This document shows positions 35,212 through 43,679 of a stretch of 64,000 bases of DNA, one piece after another. A program made the position numbers and the translations under genes. The number at the start of each line of letters is the position of its first letter. Position 1 is the stretch's first letter. This DNA comes from an uncultured Bacteroidota bacterium (GTDB lineage: Bacteria > Bacteroidota > Bacteroidia > Bacteroidales > P3), in assembly GCA_902791695.1 (NCBI GenBank), contig CADAWR010000003.1, positions 248,001 through 312,000 on the forward strand. Direction: 5' to 3'. Under the pieces are notes generated by a model, which did no database searches, was not told where the DNA came from, and was given only the letters and a program-made list of their open reading frames with translations.

Positions 35212-35219
35212 CAAAGATA
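35212..35219 (-). promoter_or_regulatory. -7 promoter box for DPP11-C25 unit
   Basis: TATCTTTG on the minus strand, 22 nt upstream of the ATG at 35190. Confidence 0.65.
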
Positions 35220-35259
35220 CAAATAATATTCTATCTGCATCATTTTATTTTGCATTTTG

Positions 35260-36003
35260 CTAATACTCAAATACAATGCGATTGTCTACGATGCGTGCTC
35301 CTACGCCGTAGACGGTTTTGATATTGTCAGTTGTAAGCCCTTCGGCTATGGGTCCGTGGTAGAGGCCATGGCCGTCATGCAGTAACAGCAGATCATCGCA
35401 GAACTGCAACGCAAGGTTCAAGTCGTGTATTACAATCAGTGTTGTCTTGCCCTCGGCGTTTTTCAGCAGTCGCATGATGTCTATCTGGTGCGCAATGTCG
35501 AGGTTGCTCACGGGTTCATCCATCAGCAACACAGGTGTCTGCTGCGCCAGCGCGCGGGCTATCATAACTCTCTGCAGTTCGCCGCCGCTCATCTGTGCCG
35601 GCTTGGCTAAGCGCAAATGCCAGGTGCCCGTCTGCTTCATGCAGCGCTCCACGATGTCCCAGTCCTCTTGACTCTCGTTCTGCAGGCGGTGTTGGTATGG
35701 GTTGCGCCCCATTAGTACTGTCTCGAAGGCCGAGAAGTCAAAGTCGGTCTGCGCATGCTGCCTGACAAAAGCCACCTTCTGCGCCAGCGCCTTTGCCGTG
35801 TAGTCACCCACCTTTTGCCCGTCGATAGATACCTGCCCTGCGGTGGGTTCCAATAGGCCGCCGATGATACGCAACAGTGTCGTTTTGCCACAGCCGTTGG
35901 GCCCCATGACGGCGGTGATTCTTCCGTCGGCAAATGTGGCGTCGAGCCCGCGCAGTATCTCACGCTTCCCATAGTTGAGCCTTATGTCCTGCAGCTTGAT
36001 CAT
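35260..36003 (-). CDS. ABC transporter ATPase, FecE/BtuD type
   Basis: 247 residues from the ATG at 36003 (MIKLQDIRLNYGK). Walker A is GPNGCGKTT, the signature is MSGGELQRV and Walker B is VLLMDEPVSNLD. It energises the import permease encoded just upstream, overlapping it by the ATGA rule. This type takes up iron-siderophore, haem or cobalamin. No substrate-binding protein or TonB receptor is in the window, so substrate is open. Confidence 0.92.
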   Translation of the reverse strand: MIKLQDIRLNYGKREILRGLDATFADGRITAVMGPNGCGKTTLLRIIGGLLEPTAGQVSIDGQKVGDYTAKALAQKVAFVRQHAQTDFDFSAFETVLMGRNPYQHRLQNESQEDWDIVERCMKQTGTWHLRLAKPAQMSGGELQRVMIARALAQQTPVLLMDEPVSNLDIAHQIDIMRLLKNAEGKTTLIVIHDLNLALQFCDDLLLLHDGHGLYHGPIAEGLTTDNIKTVYGVGARIVDNRIVFEY

Positions 36004-36965
36004 CAATACCCTTTCTTGTTCTTGTACAGCAGATATATGAACAGCGGTGCGCCGACCATCGATGTCAGTGAACCGACAGGCAGCTCGCTTGGGCGCAGCA
36101 GGTAGCGCGCCAAGGTATCGCATACGAGCACAAACATAGCGCCGCAGAGTATGGAGTAGGGTACCACCTTGCGGTTGTCAGGTCCCGCCACCAGCCGCAC
36201 GGCATGCGGCACTATCAGTCCAACAAAGCCTATCACGCCGCAACTGCTCACGGCGAAGGCCACCATCAACGTGGTGGCTACCAGCAGCACGCGCTTCACC
36301 TTCTCCACTTCGCATCCCATGCTCTTGGCTGCCTCGCTGCCGGCAAGCAACAGGTTCAGATCGCGTCCGTACCACAGCACTACACCCATGCCAATCAGCG
36401 CCACGGGAGCCATCATCGCCACGTCGGTCCACGACGAGCTACCGAAGCTTCCCATGGTCCAGAAGATAATGCTGTCCATCTTCTCTTGGTTCAGCACCAT
36501 AAGGAACGATATGAGTGCCGATATGAGCAGCGTCAGGCACACACCTGTGAGCAGCAACGTGGTGGTATGCATGCGGTTGCCTATCGACGCTATGCGGTAG
36601 ATGAGCCACACAGTGGCCAGTGCTGCCGCCAGCGCCATGCCGCCCACGCCCCACAGCCATGCCTCCAGGCCAAGCAGTATGGCCACCGCCGCGCCCAGCG
36701 AGGCTCCACTGCTGACGCCCAGTACATAAGGGTCGGTCAGCGGATTGCGGAAGATGCTTTGGTAGGCGGCTCCGCAGACGCTCAGCACGGCACCCACCAG
36801 CACGCTCATCAGTACACGTGGCAGGCGCAGGCGCCAGAATATCTGCGAGTGCCATATCTCATCTACGCTGATGTCGGCAGCTCCCAGCAGACAGCTTCCG
36901 GCCATTGCCGCAGCCAGAAGCAGCGTCAAGCCAATGACAACCCACGGATTAGCCCTGTTCTTCAC
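36003..36965 (-). CDS. FecCD-family iron/cobalamin ABC permease
   Basis: 320 residues, nine to ten membrane helices. Family motifs: LRLPRVLMSVLVGAVLSVCGAAYQ, NPLTDPYVLGVSSGASLGA and GFVGLIVPHAVRL. The best start is GTG at 36965, which overlaps the dapB stop (GTGA); an upstream ATG at 37022 lies well inside dapB. Its neighbour dapB is unrelated in function, so the coupling is odd. Confidence 0.92.
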   Translation of the reverse strand: MKNRANPWVVIGLTLLLAAAMAGSCLLGAADISVDEIWHSQIFWRLRLPRVLMSVLVGAVLSVCGAAYQSIFRNPLTDPYVLGVSSGASLGAAVAILLGLEAWLWGVGGMALAAALATVWLIYRIASIGNRMHTTTLLLTGVCLTLLISALISFLMVLNQEKMDSIIFWTMGSFGSSSWTDVAMMAPVALIGMGVVLWYGRDLNLLLAGSEAAKSMGCEVEKVKRVLLVATTLMVAFAVSSCGVIGFVGLIVPHAVRLVAGPDNRKVVPYSILCGAMFVLVCDTLARYLLRPSELPVGSLTSMVGAPLFIYLLYKNKKGY

Positions 36966-37642
36966 TTTATATTCAATACATCGTCCATCCCATACACCCC
37001 GGCCGGAGCCTTGGCCAGCCATTCTGCCGCCGTCAGAGCCCCCAGGGCCAGGCCTTGGCGACTGTGTGCCTCATGGGTAATGGTAATGGTGTCTATCTCA
37101 CTGTCGTACACTACGGTGTGCGTCCCCGGCACCTCGCCCTCGCGGTATGATTTGATAGGTATGCTCTCTGCCGACCGCTGACCGTTGGCCGCTATCTGCT
37201 CCTGCAGTGTTATGGCTGTGCCGCTCGGCGCGTCGAGCTTGTGTATGTGGTGCGTCTCACTGATAGAGGTCTTGTATTCCACGCGCCCGCGCATCAACTG
37301 CGCCAGCCGCTCGTTGAGTGCGAACATTATATTCATGCCGATGCTGAAGTTGGTGGCCGTCAGCAGGCGTCCGCCGGCTTTGCGACAGGCTTCAGCTACC
37401 TCATCGTATCGGTCGTACCACCCGGTGGTACCGCAAACTACCGGCACACCCATCTCGAGGCAACGCAGCATGTTGTCAACCGCTGTGGCCGGTGTGGTGA
37501 ACTCTATGGCCACGTCGGCGTCAATCGCTGCAGGCCATACGTCGTCCTTGTCGAGCTTCAGCGTCACGCTGTGCCCGCGCTCCGCGGCCAACGCCTCTAT
37601 GGCGTGACCCATCTTGCCATATCCTATCAGTGCTATCTTCAT
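36962..37642 (-). CDS. dapB: 4-hydroxy-tetrahydrodipicolinate reductase
   Basis: 226 residues, the short form found in Bacteroidota. It reduces the dihydrodipicolinate intermediate of lysine and diaminopimelate synthesis with NAD(P)H. The Rossmann start is IALIGYGKMGHAI; FTTPATAVDNM, GTTGW, ATNFSIGMN and the active-site ETHHIHKLDAPSGTA follow. No clear -7 box is seen in the gap towards the AraC gene. Confidence 0.95.
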   Translation of the reverse strand: MKIALIGYGKMGHAIEALAAERGHSVTLKLDKDDVWPAAIDADVAIEFTTPATAVDNMLRCLEMGVPVVCGTTGWYDRYDEVAEACRKAGGRLLTATNFSIGMNIMFALNERLAQLMRGRVEYKTSISETHHIHKLDAPSGTAITLQEQIAANGQRSAESIPIKSYREGEVPGTHTVVYDSEIDTITITHEAHSRQGLALGALTAAEWLAKAPAGVYGMDDVLNIK

Positions 37643-37702
37643 AATTTATCATTAACGCTTAATGCCGTCAAATATTGCATCCGCTTGCGGAAGTCGTTGG
37701 GA

Positions 37703-38602
37703 TTAGGTCTGTGCTATCTTTTTTGCACGCTTTCGGTAGGCGTTGGGGGTCTCGCCGTCGCGTTTCTGGAAGAATTTGATGAACTGCGAGGCGGAGTTGA
37801 GGTGCAAATCCTCGGCGATGTCCTCGAGGGTTTTGTCGGTGTCCGAAAGCAGCAGCTTAGCTTCGAGGAGGGTCTTTTCGTTTATCCATTCCATGACGGT
37901 CTTGCCGCTGTTGTTCATCACTATTTGGCTGAGGTAGCCTTTTGTCACGCCCAGTTTGTCAGCATAGTAGGCGGGCTCGCGCTGGGGGATGCCGCCCGAG
38001 GTTATCATGCGGACGAAACGTGTGCTGAGTTCGGCGGCTCTCGACTGCCGCTCGGGCTGGACGGACTCGTTCTGCTCGTGATTCCACTCCTGGAGGATGT
38101 ACAGGAGCGAGACGATAAGGAAGTCGATGCCGTCGCTGTCGGCCTTGTCGTCGCATGCCAGCTGGCGCATGAGCGAAATGTAGTTGTCGACAAGACGCTG
38201 GTTCGCGCTGGAGAGTTGGAGGCTCATCACGTCGAAGTCCACCAGCCGCAGGCTTTCGGCCTTGGGGATGCGGAAGGCCACGCTGTGTACGTTGTAGTCT
38301 TCCGACTGTTCTTTGTTTATCAGCACGCTCCCGGCGGGGATGAGCAGCAGCGAGCCGGTCTTCAACTTGTAGTCGCGGAAAGAGACGTTGAGCACTTTGG
38401 TGCCTCGGCGCACAAAAACAATCCTGTGTTCTGGGGTGCGGGCGGGCAGATTTATCTGCACATACTTCACGTAGGGGGTGAAATCGGTGATTATGGTCAG
38501 CTTCTCGCTGAAGAAATTGTCGCCATATTTGTCTAAAAGCGCCATTTTGTCCCTTATGGAGTTGTCAATGGAGTGTGTTTTCTGGCTTATATTGTCGTCC
38601 AT
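37703..38602 (-). CDS. AraC-family transcriptional regulator
   Basis: 299 residues. An N-terminal cupin-like sensing domain (about 50-110: HRIVFVRRGTKVLNVS, LLLIPAGSVLI) is followed by the C-terminal double helix-turn-helix (about 200-295: YYADKLGVTKGYLSQIV, then TLEDIAEDLHLNSASQFIKFF). It has its own minus-strand promoter. Repeated TTGTCAA elements lie between it and the next plus-strand promoter, likely its own sites. The divergent barrel gene at 39042 is the natural candidate target. Confidence 0.92.
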   Translation of the reverse strand: MDDNISQKTHSIDNSIRDKMALLDKYGDNFFSEKLTIITDFTPYVKYVQINLPARTPEHRIVFVRRGTKVLNVSFRDYKLKTGSLLLIPAGSVLINKEQSEDYNVHSVAFRIPKAESLRLVDFDVMSLQLSSANQRLVDNYISLMRQLACDDKADSDGIDFLIVSLLYILQEWNHEQNESVQPERQSRAAELSTRFVRMITSGGIPQREPAYYADKLGVTKGYLSQIVMNNSGKTVMEWINEKTLLEAKLLLSDTDKTLEDIAEDLHLNSASQFIKFFQKRDGETPNAYRKRAKKIAQT

Positions 38603-38649
38603 GCCGTATCGATTTAATGTTCAACGTTTTTGTTTGCTGAAATTCGTTG

Positions 38650-38657
38650 CAAAAGTA
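38650..38657 (-). promoter_or_regulatory. -7 promoter box for AraC-family gene
   Basis: TACTTTTG on the minus strand, 48 nt upstream of the ATG at 38602. Confidence 0.6.
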
Positions 38658-38674
38658 TGAAAAATATTTGAATA

Positions 38675-38734
38675 ATTGTCAATCAATCGACACTTTGTCA
38701 ATCGAGAGACAATTTTTGCCGATTGTTTGACAAT
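38675..38734. promoter_or_regulatory. candidate AraC-regulator operator with repeated TTGTCAA elements
   Basis: TTGTCAA occurs at 38676-38682 and 38695-38701 in direct orientation, the second extended to TCAATCGA. An inverted TTTGACAAT lies at 38726-38734, and a weaker GAGACAATT lies between. The cluster fills the space between the divergent -7 boxes at 38650 and 38756. Confidence 0.5.
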
Positions 38735-38755
38735 GGCTAATCCACAGAATGAGTG

Positions 38756-38763
38756 TACTTTTG
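38756..38763 (+). promoter_or_regulatory. -7 promoter box for plus-strand unit
   Basis: TACTTTTG. The next sizeable gene starts at 39042, leaving a long leader of about 270 nt that contains the small ORF at 38864. Confidence 0.6.
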
Positions 38764-38863
38764 CATTCGATGATAAGAAAATGGACGTATCTAAAAATAT
38801 CAAATATAACAAACCGATAAATTATTAACATTTGTATTATGTGACCTGGCGGGAGGTGCGGCA

Positions 38864-38977
38864 ATGGCACATAACGGTACGGCACTGTTATCGGTTCATC
38901 CGTTGGTATACGGTACGGCCATAGTGGTATCTAGTGCTTTGACATCCGCAGGGAGTTACTTCCTCAACAAAAAATAA
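38864..38977 (+). CDS. possible 37-residue hydrophobic peptide
   Basis: ATG at 38864, TAA at 38975-38977. The peptide (MAHNGTALLSVHPLVYGTAI...) has a hydrophobic middle and ends SYFLNKK. A GGGAGG sequence lies 8-13 bases upstream, an unusually good Shine-Dalgarno for this phylum. It lies in the leader of the barrel gene. It may be real or chance; nothing in it is recognised. The rest of 38603-39041 holds only the regulatory elements listed. Confidence 0.35.
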   Translation: MAHNGTALLSVHPLVYGTAIVVSSALTSAGSYFLNKK

Positions 38978-39041
38978 TAGTTTGTATAATAAATGATAAA
39001 CACAGGTCGTTAATTTAACAAACACTTAAAATATAAATACT

Positions 39042-39653
39042 ATGAAAAAGGTAATTGTAACAATTCTTTTCGTTGCTTTCGGTATTGCAACATATGCGCA
39101 GGGCGACTACAAGGGGTTTGTGCTGAATGCCAGCACCGGCCTCAACAGCTACGACGCCAGCTCCGCCGTGTCGCTGTTCTCCTCCAACGAGCGCCTATCC
39201 ACCGTCTCTGGCGCCGCTATCACCGCAGGTTACCGCAACGGTGCCATGATGTATGGCCTCCGCGCCGGCTTTACCATGTTCACTACCGTCCATGGTCCCG
39301 TCGAGGAGCTGGTGAACCCGTGGGATTTCTCCCTCATGATGCGACGTTACCTGCCGCTCGGCGAGCGCTTCGAGCTCTATACCGGCTTTAGCGTCGGCTT
39401 CGGCCTGGTGCTCAACAGCTTCGACTATCTTGAGAAGAACTATTCCTATACCCGCTACGGTATCACCGAGGAGTTCGAGCTCGGCCTCGACTACCGCCTC
39501 TCCGGTGCCACTTCCGTTGGCATCCGCGCCGCTGTATCGCCCTTCAGCGGATTGTTCGACAAAGGTGGCAAGCTGCCTGACGGTCTGACCAAGAACGGCA
39601 GCACATCCTTGAGCGGCTACTCTCTGTCCCTGCACTACTCCATAGATTTCTGA
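39042..39653 (+). CDS. small outer-membrane beta-barrel protein
   Basis: 203 residues with a signal peptide (MKKVIVTILFVAFGIATYAQ). About eight amphipathic strands follow (ITAGYRNGAMMYGLRAGFTMF, LYTGFSVGFGLVLNSF, EFELGLDYRLSGATSVGIRAA), ending in SLSLHYSIDF with a terminal Phe. Length and ending fit small OmpX/OmpA-type barrels. It stands downstream of a long leader, opposite an AraC regulator, so it may be regulated by it. Confidence 0.75.
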   Translation: MKKVIVTILFVAFGIATYAQGDYKGFVLNASTGLNSYDASSAVSLFSSNERLSTVSGAAITAGYRNGAMMYGLRAGFTMFTTVHGPVEELVNPWDFSLMMRRYLPLGERFELYTGFSVGFGLVLNSFDYLEKNYSYTRYGITEEFELGLDYRLSGATSVGIRAAVSPFSGLFDKGGKLPDGLTKNGSTSLSGYSLSLHYSIDF

Positions 39654-39682
39654 CCGATGCACATGTGCAGCGCCCTTAGCAT

Positions 39683-39712
39683 AAAGCGGAACCTTAAGGG
39701 TTACCGCTTTTT
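39683..39712 (+). terminator. intrinsic terminator of the barrel gene
   Basis: AAAGCGG at 39683-39689 pairs with CCGCTTT at 39704-39710, with inner AACC/GGTT pairs, followed by T's. Confidence 0.75.
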
Positions 39713-39750
39713 TATTGCTGTTATTTTGGCTTCACCAACTTTTTTTTTCG

Positions 39751-39758
39751 TATATTTG
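39751..39758 (+). promoter_or_regulatory. -7 promoter box for ribBA
   Basis: TATATTTG, 18-30 nt upstream of the two possible ribBA starts. The gap to the preceding terminator is too short for an FMN riboswitch, and none is seen. Confidence 0.65.
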
Positions 39759-39788
39759 CAGCGGTAAAATAAATTCATGCAGATAGTT

Positions 39789-41000
39789 ATGGACTTTAAA
39801 CTCAACACCATAGAAGAGGCCATCGAGGATTTCCGCGAAGGCAAATTTGTTATTGTTGTCGACGACGAGGACCGCGAGAATGAGGGCGACTTCATCATGG
39901 CCGCCGAAAAAATCACCCCCGAGCACGTCAACTTCATGCTCAAAAACGGCCGCGGCGTACTCTGCGCCCCCATCACCGAGCAGCGCTGCCACGAGCTGCA
40001 GCTCGACATGCAGGTGCACGACAACACCTCCCTCCTCGGCACCCCCTTCACCGTTACCGTCGACAACCTCGAGGACGGCTGCACCACCGGCGTCTCCATG
40101 CACGACCGCGCCAGCACAATCCGCGCCCTCGCCAACCCCGCCACCAAGGCCGACCAGCTTGGCCGTCCGGGCCACATCAACCCCCTGCGCGCCCGCAACG
40201 GCGGCGTGCTTGTGCGTGCCGGCCACACCGAGGCTGCTGTTGACTTGGCTCGCCTCGCGGGCCTCTACCCCGCCGGCGCCCTCATCGAGATTATCAACGA
40301 CGACGGCACCATGGCCCGCATGCCTCAGCTCCAGGAAGTGGCCAAGCGCTTTGGCCTCAAGATAGTAACCATAAAGGACCTCATCGCCTACCGCATTGCC
40401 CACGAGACCCTCATCCGCAAGGAGCAGGAGGTCTTCCTGCCCACCCAGTGGGGCAACTTCCAGCTCATTGCCTACACCCAGCTCGACAACGGCAACACCC
40501 ACATGGTGCTCAAGAAGGGCGAGTGGGAGGAGGGTGAGCCCGTGCTTGTGCGTGTCCACAGCAGTTGCGCCACAGGCGACATCTTCGGCTCCTGCAAGTG
40601 CGACTGCGGCGACCAGCTGCACCGCGCCATGGAGATGATAGATCATGAGGGCAAGGGCCTCATAGCCTACATGAGCCAGGAAGGACGTGGCATAGGCCTC
40701 GTCAACAAACTCCGCGCCTACCACCTGCAGGAACAGGGCTTCGACACCGTCGACGCCAACCTCAAGCTCGGTTTCAAGGCCGACGAGCGCGACTACGGCA
40801 TCGGCGCTCAGATACTGCGCGACCAGCACGTCACCAAGATGCGCCTCATCACCAACAACCCCGTCAAGCGCACCGGCCTCGAAGGCTATGGCCTCGAAGT
40901 CACCGAGATAGTCCCCATCGTCATCGAGCCCAACAAGTACAACGAGCGCTACCTGAAGACCAAGCAGGACCGCATGGGCCACCAGCTCCACCTGAAATAA
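39789..41000 (+). CDS. ribBA: bifunctional DHBP synthase / GTP cyclohydrolase II
   Basis: 403 residues from the ATG at 39789; an ATG at 39777 would add four residues but leaves almost no leader. It supplies both precursors of riboflavin. The RibB half (about 1-200) has [18 protein letters not shown] and [13 protein letters not shown]. The RibA half (about 205-403) has the zinc site in [19 protein letters not shown], then [11 protein letters not shown] and [17 protein letters not shown]. It appears to be a single-gene unit with its own promoter and terminator. Confidence 0.97.
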   Translation: MDFKLNTIEEAIEDFREGKFVIVVDDEDRENEGDFIMAAEKITPEHVNFMLKNGRGVLCAPITEQRCHELQLDMQVHDNTSLLGTPFTVTVDNLEDGCTTGVSMHDRASTIRALANPATKADQLGRPGHINPLRARNGGVLVRAGHTEAAVDLARLAGLYPAGALIEIINDDGTMARMPQLQEVAKRFGLKIVTIKDLIAYRIAHETLIRKEQEVFLPTQWGNFQLIAYTQLDNGNTHMVLKKGEWEEGEPVLVRVHSSCATGDIFGSCKCDCGDQLHRAMEMIDHEGKGLIAYMSQEGRGIGLVNKLRAYHLQEQGFDTVDANLKLGFKADERDYGIGAQILRDQHVTKMRLITNNPVKRTGLEGYGLEVTEIVPIVIEPNKYNERYLKTKQDRMGHQLHLK

Positions 41001-41023
41001 ATCTCCACTATACTTATTACTAT

Positions 41024-41056
41024 AAAAGCCCTCCACATCGGGAGGGCTTTTTTTAT
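41024..41056 (+). terminator. intrinsic terminator of ribBA
   Basis: AAAGCCCTCC at 41024-41033 pairs perfectly with GGAGGGCTTT at 41041-41050, followed by T's. Confidence 0.9.
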
Positions 41057-41075
41057 CCCTCACGCTATCATCTCG

Positions 41076-41199
41076 CCGTACCCGCTCCGACCCCGCTCCG
41101 ATTGTTCTACGGTTGTTCACCGGTTGTTTAACGATTTAAACCGTAGAACAGTCGGTGAACAACCGTAGAACAGACGGAGGGGGTACGGAGGGGGTACGG
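41076..41199. repeat. large palindromic intergenic repeat, copy D
   Basis: Centred on TTTAAA at 41135-41140. The inner arms pair through CCGnnTGTTCTACGGTTGTTC-type units; an extra CCGTACCCGCT-type unit on each outer side extends it to about 124 bp. It comes right after a complete ribBA terminator, so it is not needed for termination. The rest of 41001-41339 holds only the -7 box at 41297. Confidence 0.9.
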
Positions 41200-41296
41200 A
41201 GGGGATGCGGAGGGGATTGGGGGCGGAAAAGGCTGTTACCGGGGGTGAAGAAACGTTAAAAATGAAAGTTTTTTTTCTCATATATAAAATATTTAC

Positions 41297-41304
41297 TATT
41301 TTTG
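41297..41304 (+). promoter_or_regulatory. -7 promoter box for the zapA unit
   Basis: TATTTTTG, 35 nt upstream of the ATG at 41340. Confidence 0.55.
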
Positions 41305-41339
41305 CAGCGCTTTTTATAGTATTATAGGTAGCGAAGGAT

Positions 41340-41630
41340 ATGTTCGATTTTGAAACATCGGTATCGGGAATCGAGTTCAAAGTGAGGCAGTTGGCTGACG
41401 AGGTGATGCGTCTGCGGACTGCTGTTGAGAGGGGAGAGGACCGCTGCCGTGAGCTAGAGGAAGCATTGAAAAACAAGGAAACAGAAATAAACAATTTAAA
41501 AGAACAGAACAAATTTATCAAATTAGGGAACAGGCTGACGGAAGGAAACGACAGTGCTGAGCTGAAATTGAAGATCAATCAGATGATACGCACTATTGAC
41601 AGGAGTCTGGAGATAATGAGGAGTGAATGA
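41340..41630 (+). CDS. small coiled-coil protein upstream of zapA
   Basis: 96 residues, almost entirely one coiled coil (about 8-65: GIEFKVRQLADEVMRLRTAV, ELEEALKNKETEINNLKEQN) and then a short helix (LKLKINQMIRTIDRSLEIM). The stop overlaps zapA (ATGA). Size and position suggest a division-associated partner of ZapA, similar in form to ZapB, but sequence identity is not claimed. Confidence 0.7.
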   Translation: MFDFETSVSGIEFKVRQLADEVMRLRTAVERGEDRCRELEEALKNKETEINNLKEQNKFIKLGNRLTEGNDSAELKLKINQMIRTIDRSLEIMRSE

Positions 41631-41956
41631 TGGAGACGGTACAGGCATCGGTAAACATATTGGGCAGGACCTACAGGCTTCGCGTCGCCGCAGGTGATGA
41701 GGCAGCGTTGCGCAAGGCGGCGGAAGCTATTGACAAACAGGCCAAACAATATGGCAACATGTATGCCTACAACGATCACCAGGACCTGCTTGCGATGGTG
41801 GCATTGACGCAAATCACCCAGTTGACCAAAATACAGGAGTCGCTGCGCTTCAAGGACACGGACCTTGCACAGCGGCTGCAGTCGATAGACAGCGTGCTTG
41901 AACAAATACTGCATCCGACAAAAGAAACATTAGTTTCGGCCCAAAACAGTTTGTAA
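41627..41956 (+). CDS. zapA: cell division protein ZapA
   Basis: 109 residues (or 108 from the second ATG at 41630). The N-terminal ZapA domain (ASVNILGRTYRLRVAAGDEAAL, then KAAEAIDKQAKQY) is followed by a helix (DLLAMVALTQITQLTKIQESL) that forms the tetramer coiled coil. It bundles FtsZ filaments at the septum. It is translationally coupled to the coiled-coil gene before it. Confidence 0.85.
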   Translation: MMETVQASVNILGRTYRLRVAAGDEAALRKAAEAIDKQAKQYGNMYAYNDHQDLLAMVALTQITQLTKIQESLRFKDTDLAQRLQSIDSVLEQILHPTKETLVSAQNSL

Positions 41957-41960
41957 ACTC

Positions 41961-42084
41961 AACACCATTTACAAACCGAGTCGGCTCAGGGGTGGGTAGG
42001 TTGTACGGCTGATACACCCGGCGCTCAAATCCTAACGTTCCAGAGTTTACCAATACTCCCGGAGGGCTCGGATGCAGTTTTTTC
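41961..42084 (+). ncRNA. candidate structured RNA between zapA and rny (6S-like?)
   Basis: A GC-rich 124-nt stretch with no ORF. CCGAG at 41976-41980 pairs with CTCGG at 42067-42071 as a closing stem, followed by GATGCAG and six T's. Inside, GGGTG...CACCC and GAGT...ACTC form hairpins. In several phyla ssrS (6S RNA) lies next to zapA; the rod-like closing stem and T-tract would fit, but no 6S core consensus can be confirmed by eye. Confidence 0.45.
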
Positions 42085-42135
42085 CCCCTCTTTGCGCCAG
42101 CGGGTTTCCCGACAAACAAACACACTAAACACACT

Positions 42136-43677
42136 ATGGTAGCATTGTACATTGCAATCGGATTAATCGTAGGCGGCGGCGTGGGCGTGTTGCTCACTTC
42201 CGGCGTGCTGCGCAACAAGCTCCTCGCCAAGAGCCAGCAGGTGCTCAAGGATGCCGAGGAGAAAGGCGAAATCTTGAAGAAGGAGAAGGAGTTGCAGGCC
42301 AAGGAGAAGTTCCTGCAGCTGAAGAGTGAGCACGACAAGCGCGTCAACGAGCAGAACAACAAGCTGCGCGACGCCGAGAATAAGCTCAAACAGCGCGAGA
42401 ACACCCTCAATCAGAAGGTGGACGAGCTGCAGAAGAAGAGCAACGAGCTCAAGGGCGTCAGCGAGAAGCTGAACAGTGAGATTGAGACCCTGCACAAGCG
42501 TCAGGCCGAGGTGGAGAAGGTCTACAAAGAGAGCGTCGAGAAGCTGGAGCACATAGCCGGCATGAGCGCCGAGGATGCCAAGCAGCAGCTGATAGACAGC
42601 ATGACCGAGGAGGCTCGCGCCGAGGCCAGCACCACCATCATGGACATCGTGGAGGAGGCCAAGATAACCGCTGCCGAGCAGGCCAAGAAGGTGGTCATCC
42701 AGAGCATCCAGCGCACCGCCACGGAGACTGCTGTGGAGAACACGGTGAGCGTGTTCAACCTCGAGAACGAGGAGGTCAAGGGCCGCATCATCGGTCGCGA
42801 GGGCCGCAACATACGCACCCTCGAGAGCCTCACCGGCGTGGAGATTATCATCGACGACTCGCCCGACGCCATCATCATCAGCGGGTTCGACCCTGTGCGC
42901 CGCGAGATAGCGCGCCTGTCGCTGCACAAGCTGGTGACCGACGGCCGCATACACCCCGCCCGCATCGAGGAGGTGGTGGCCAAGACCCGTCGCCAGATTG
43001 AGCAGGAGATCAACGAGGTGGGCAAGCGCACCTGCATAGACCTCGGTATCCTCAACATGAACCATGAGCTGATGCGCATGGTGGGCCGCATGAAGTACCG
43101 CTCGAGCTACGGCCAGAACCTGCTGCAGCACAGCCGCGAGGTGGCCAATCTGGCCGCCACCATGGCTTCGGAGCTGGGACTCAACCCCAAGCTCGCCAAA
43201 CGCGCCGGTCTGTTGCACGACATTGGCAAGGTGCCTGAGACCGACCCCGAGATACCGCACGCAATCTTCGGCATGAAGCTGGCCGAGAAGTACAAAGAGC
43301 ATCCCGACATCTGCAACGCCATCGGAGCCCACCACGACGAGGTGGAGATGACCAACCTCATCAGCCCCATCATCCAGGTGGCCGACGCCATCAGCGGTGC
43401 CCGACCGGGCGCCCGCCGCGAGGTTGTCGAGGCTTATATCAACCGCCTGAAGAAGCTTGAGGATATGGCTATGAGCTACCCCGGCGTGGTGAAGACCTAC
43501 GCCATCCAGGCTGGCCGCGAGCTGCGCGTCATCGTGGGTGCCGACAAGGTGACCGACGTTGAGGCCAACAAGCTCAGCTACGACCTGTCTAAGCAGATTC
43601 AGAGCGAGATGACCTATCCAGGCCAGATCAAGGTGACGGTGATCCGCGAGACCCGCGCCATCAACTACGCTAAGTAA
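42136..43677 (+). CDS. rny: ribonuclease Y
   Basis: 513 residues. An N-terminal membrane helix ([21 protein letters not shown]) is followed by a long coiled coil (about 25-175), a KH domain ([18 protein letters not shown]) and an HD phosphohydrolase domain ([10 protein letters not shown], then IGAHHDEV). It is a membrane-attached endonuclease that starts mRNA decay. It lies 2 bp before lgt. Confidence 0.97.
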   Translation: MVALYIAIGLIVGGGVGVLLTSGVLRNKLLAKSQQVLKDAEEKGEILKKEKELQAKEKFLQLKSEHDKRVNEQNNKLRDAENKLKQRENTLNQKVDELQKKSNELKGVSEKLNSEIETLHKRQAEVEKVYKESVEKLEHIAGMSAEDAKQQLIDSMTEEARAEASTTIMDIVEEAKITAAEQAKKVVIQSIQRTATETAVENTVSVFNLENEEVKGRIIGREGRNIRTLESLTGVEIIIDDSPDAIIISGFDPVRREIARLSLHKLVTDGRIHPARIEEVVAKTRRQIEQEINEVGKRTCIDLGILNMNHELMRMVGRMKYRSSYGQNLLQHSREVANLAATMASELGLNPKLAKRAGLLHDIGKVPETDPEIPHAIFGMKLAEKYKEHPDICNAIGAHHDEVEMTNLISPIIQVADAISGARPGARREVVEAYINRLKKLEDMAMSYPGVVKTYAIQAGRELRVIVGADKVTDVEANKLSYDLSKQIQSEMTYPGQIKVTVIRETRAINYAK

Positions 43678-43679
43678 CT

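Noticed and set aside
38619-38740. DnaA-type boxes near the AraC promoter
   Set aside because: TTGTCAA and TTTGACAAT elements here do not match the DnaA consensus and are better explained as regulator half-sites.
39660-39788. FMN riboswitch before ribBA
   Set aside because: The terminator of the previous gene and the -7 box leave only about 20-30 nt of leader, far too short.
39732-41120. 462-residue minus-strand ORF opposite ribBA
   Set aside because: Val/Gly/Ala/Asp-rich antisense frame of a GC-rich gene. It even runs through the terminator and repeat copy D.
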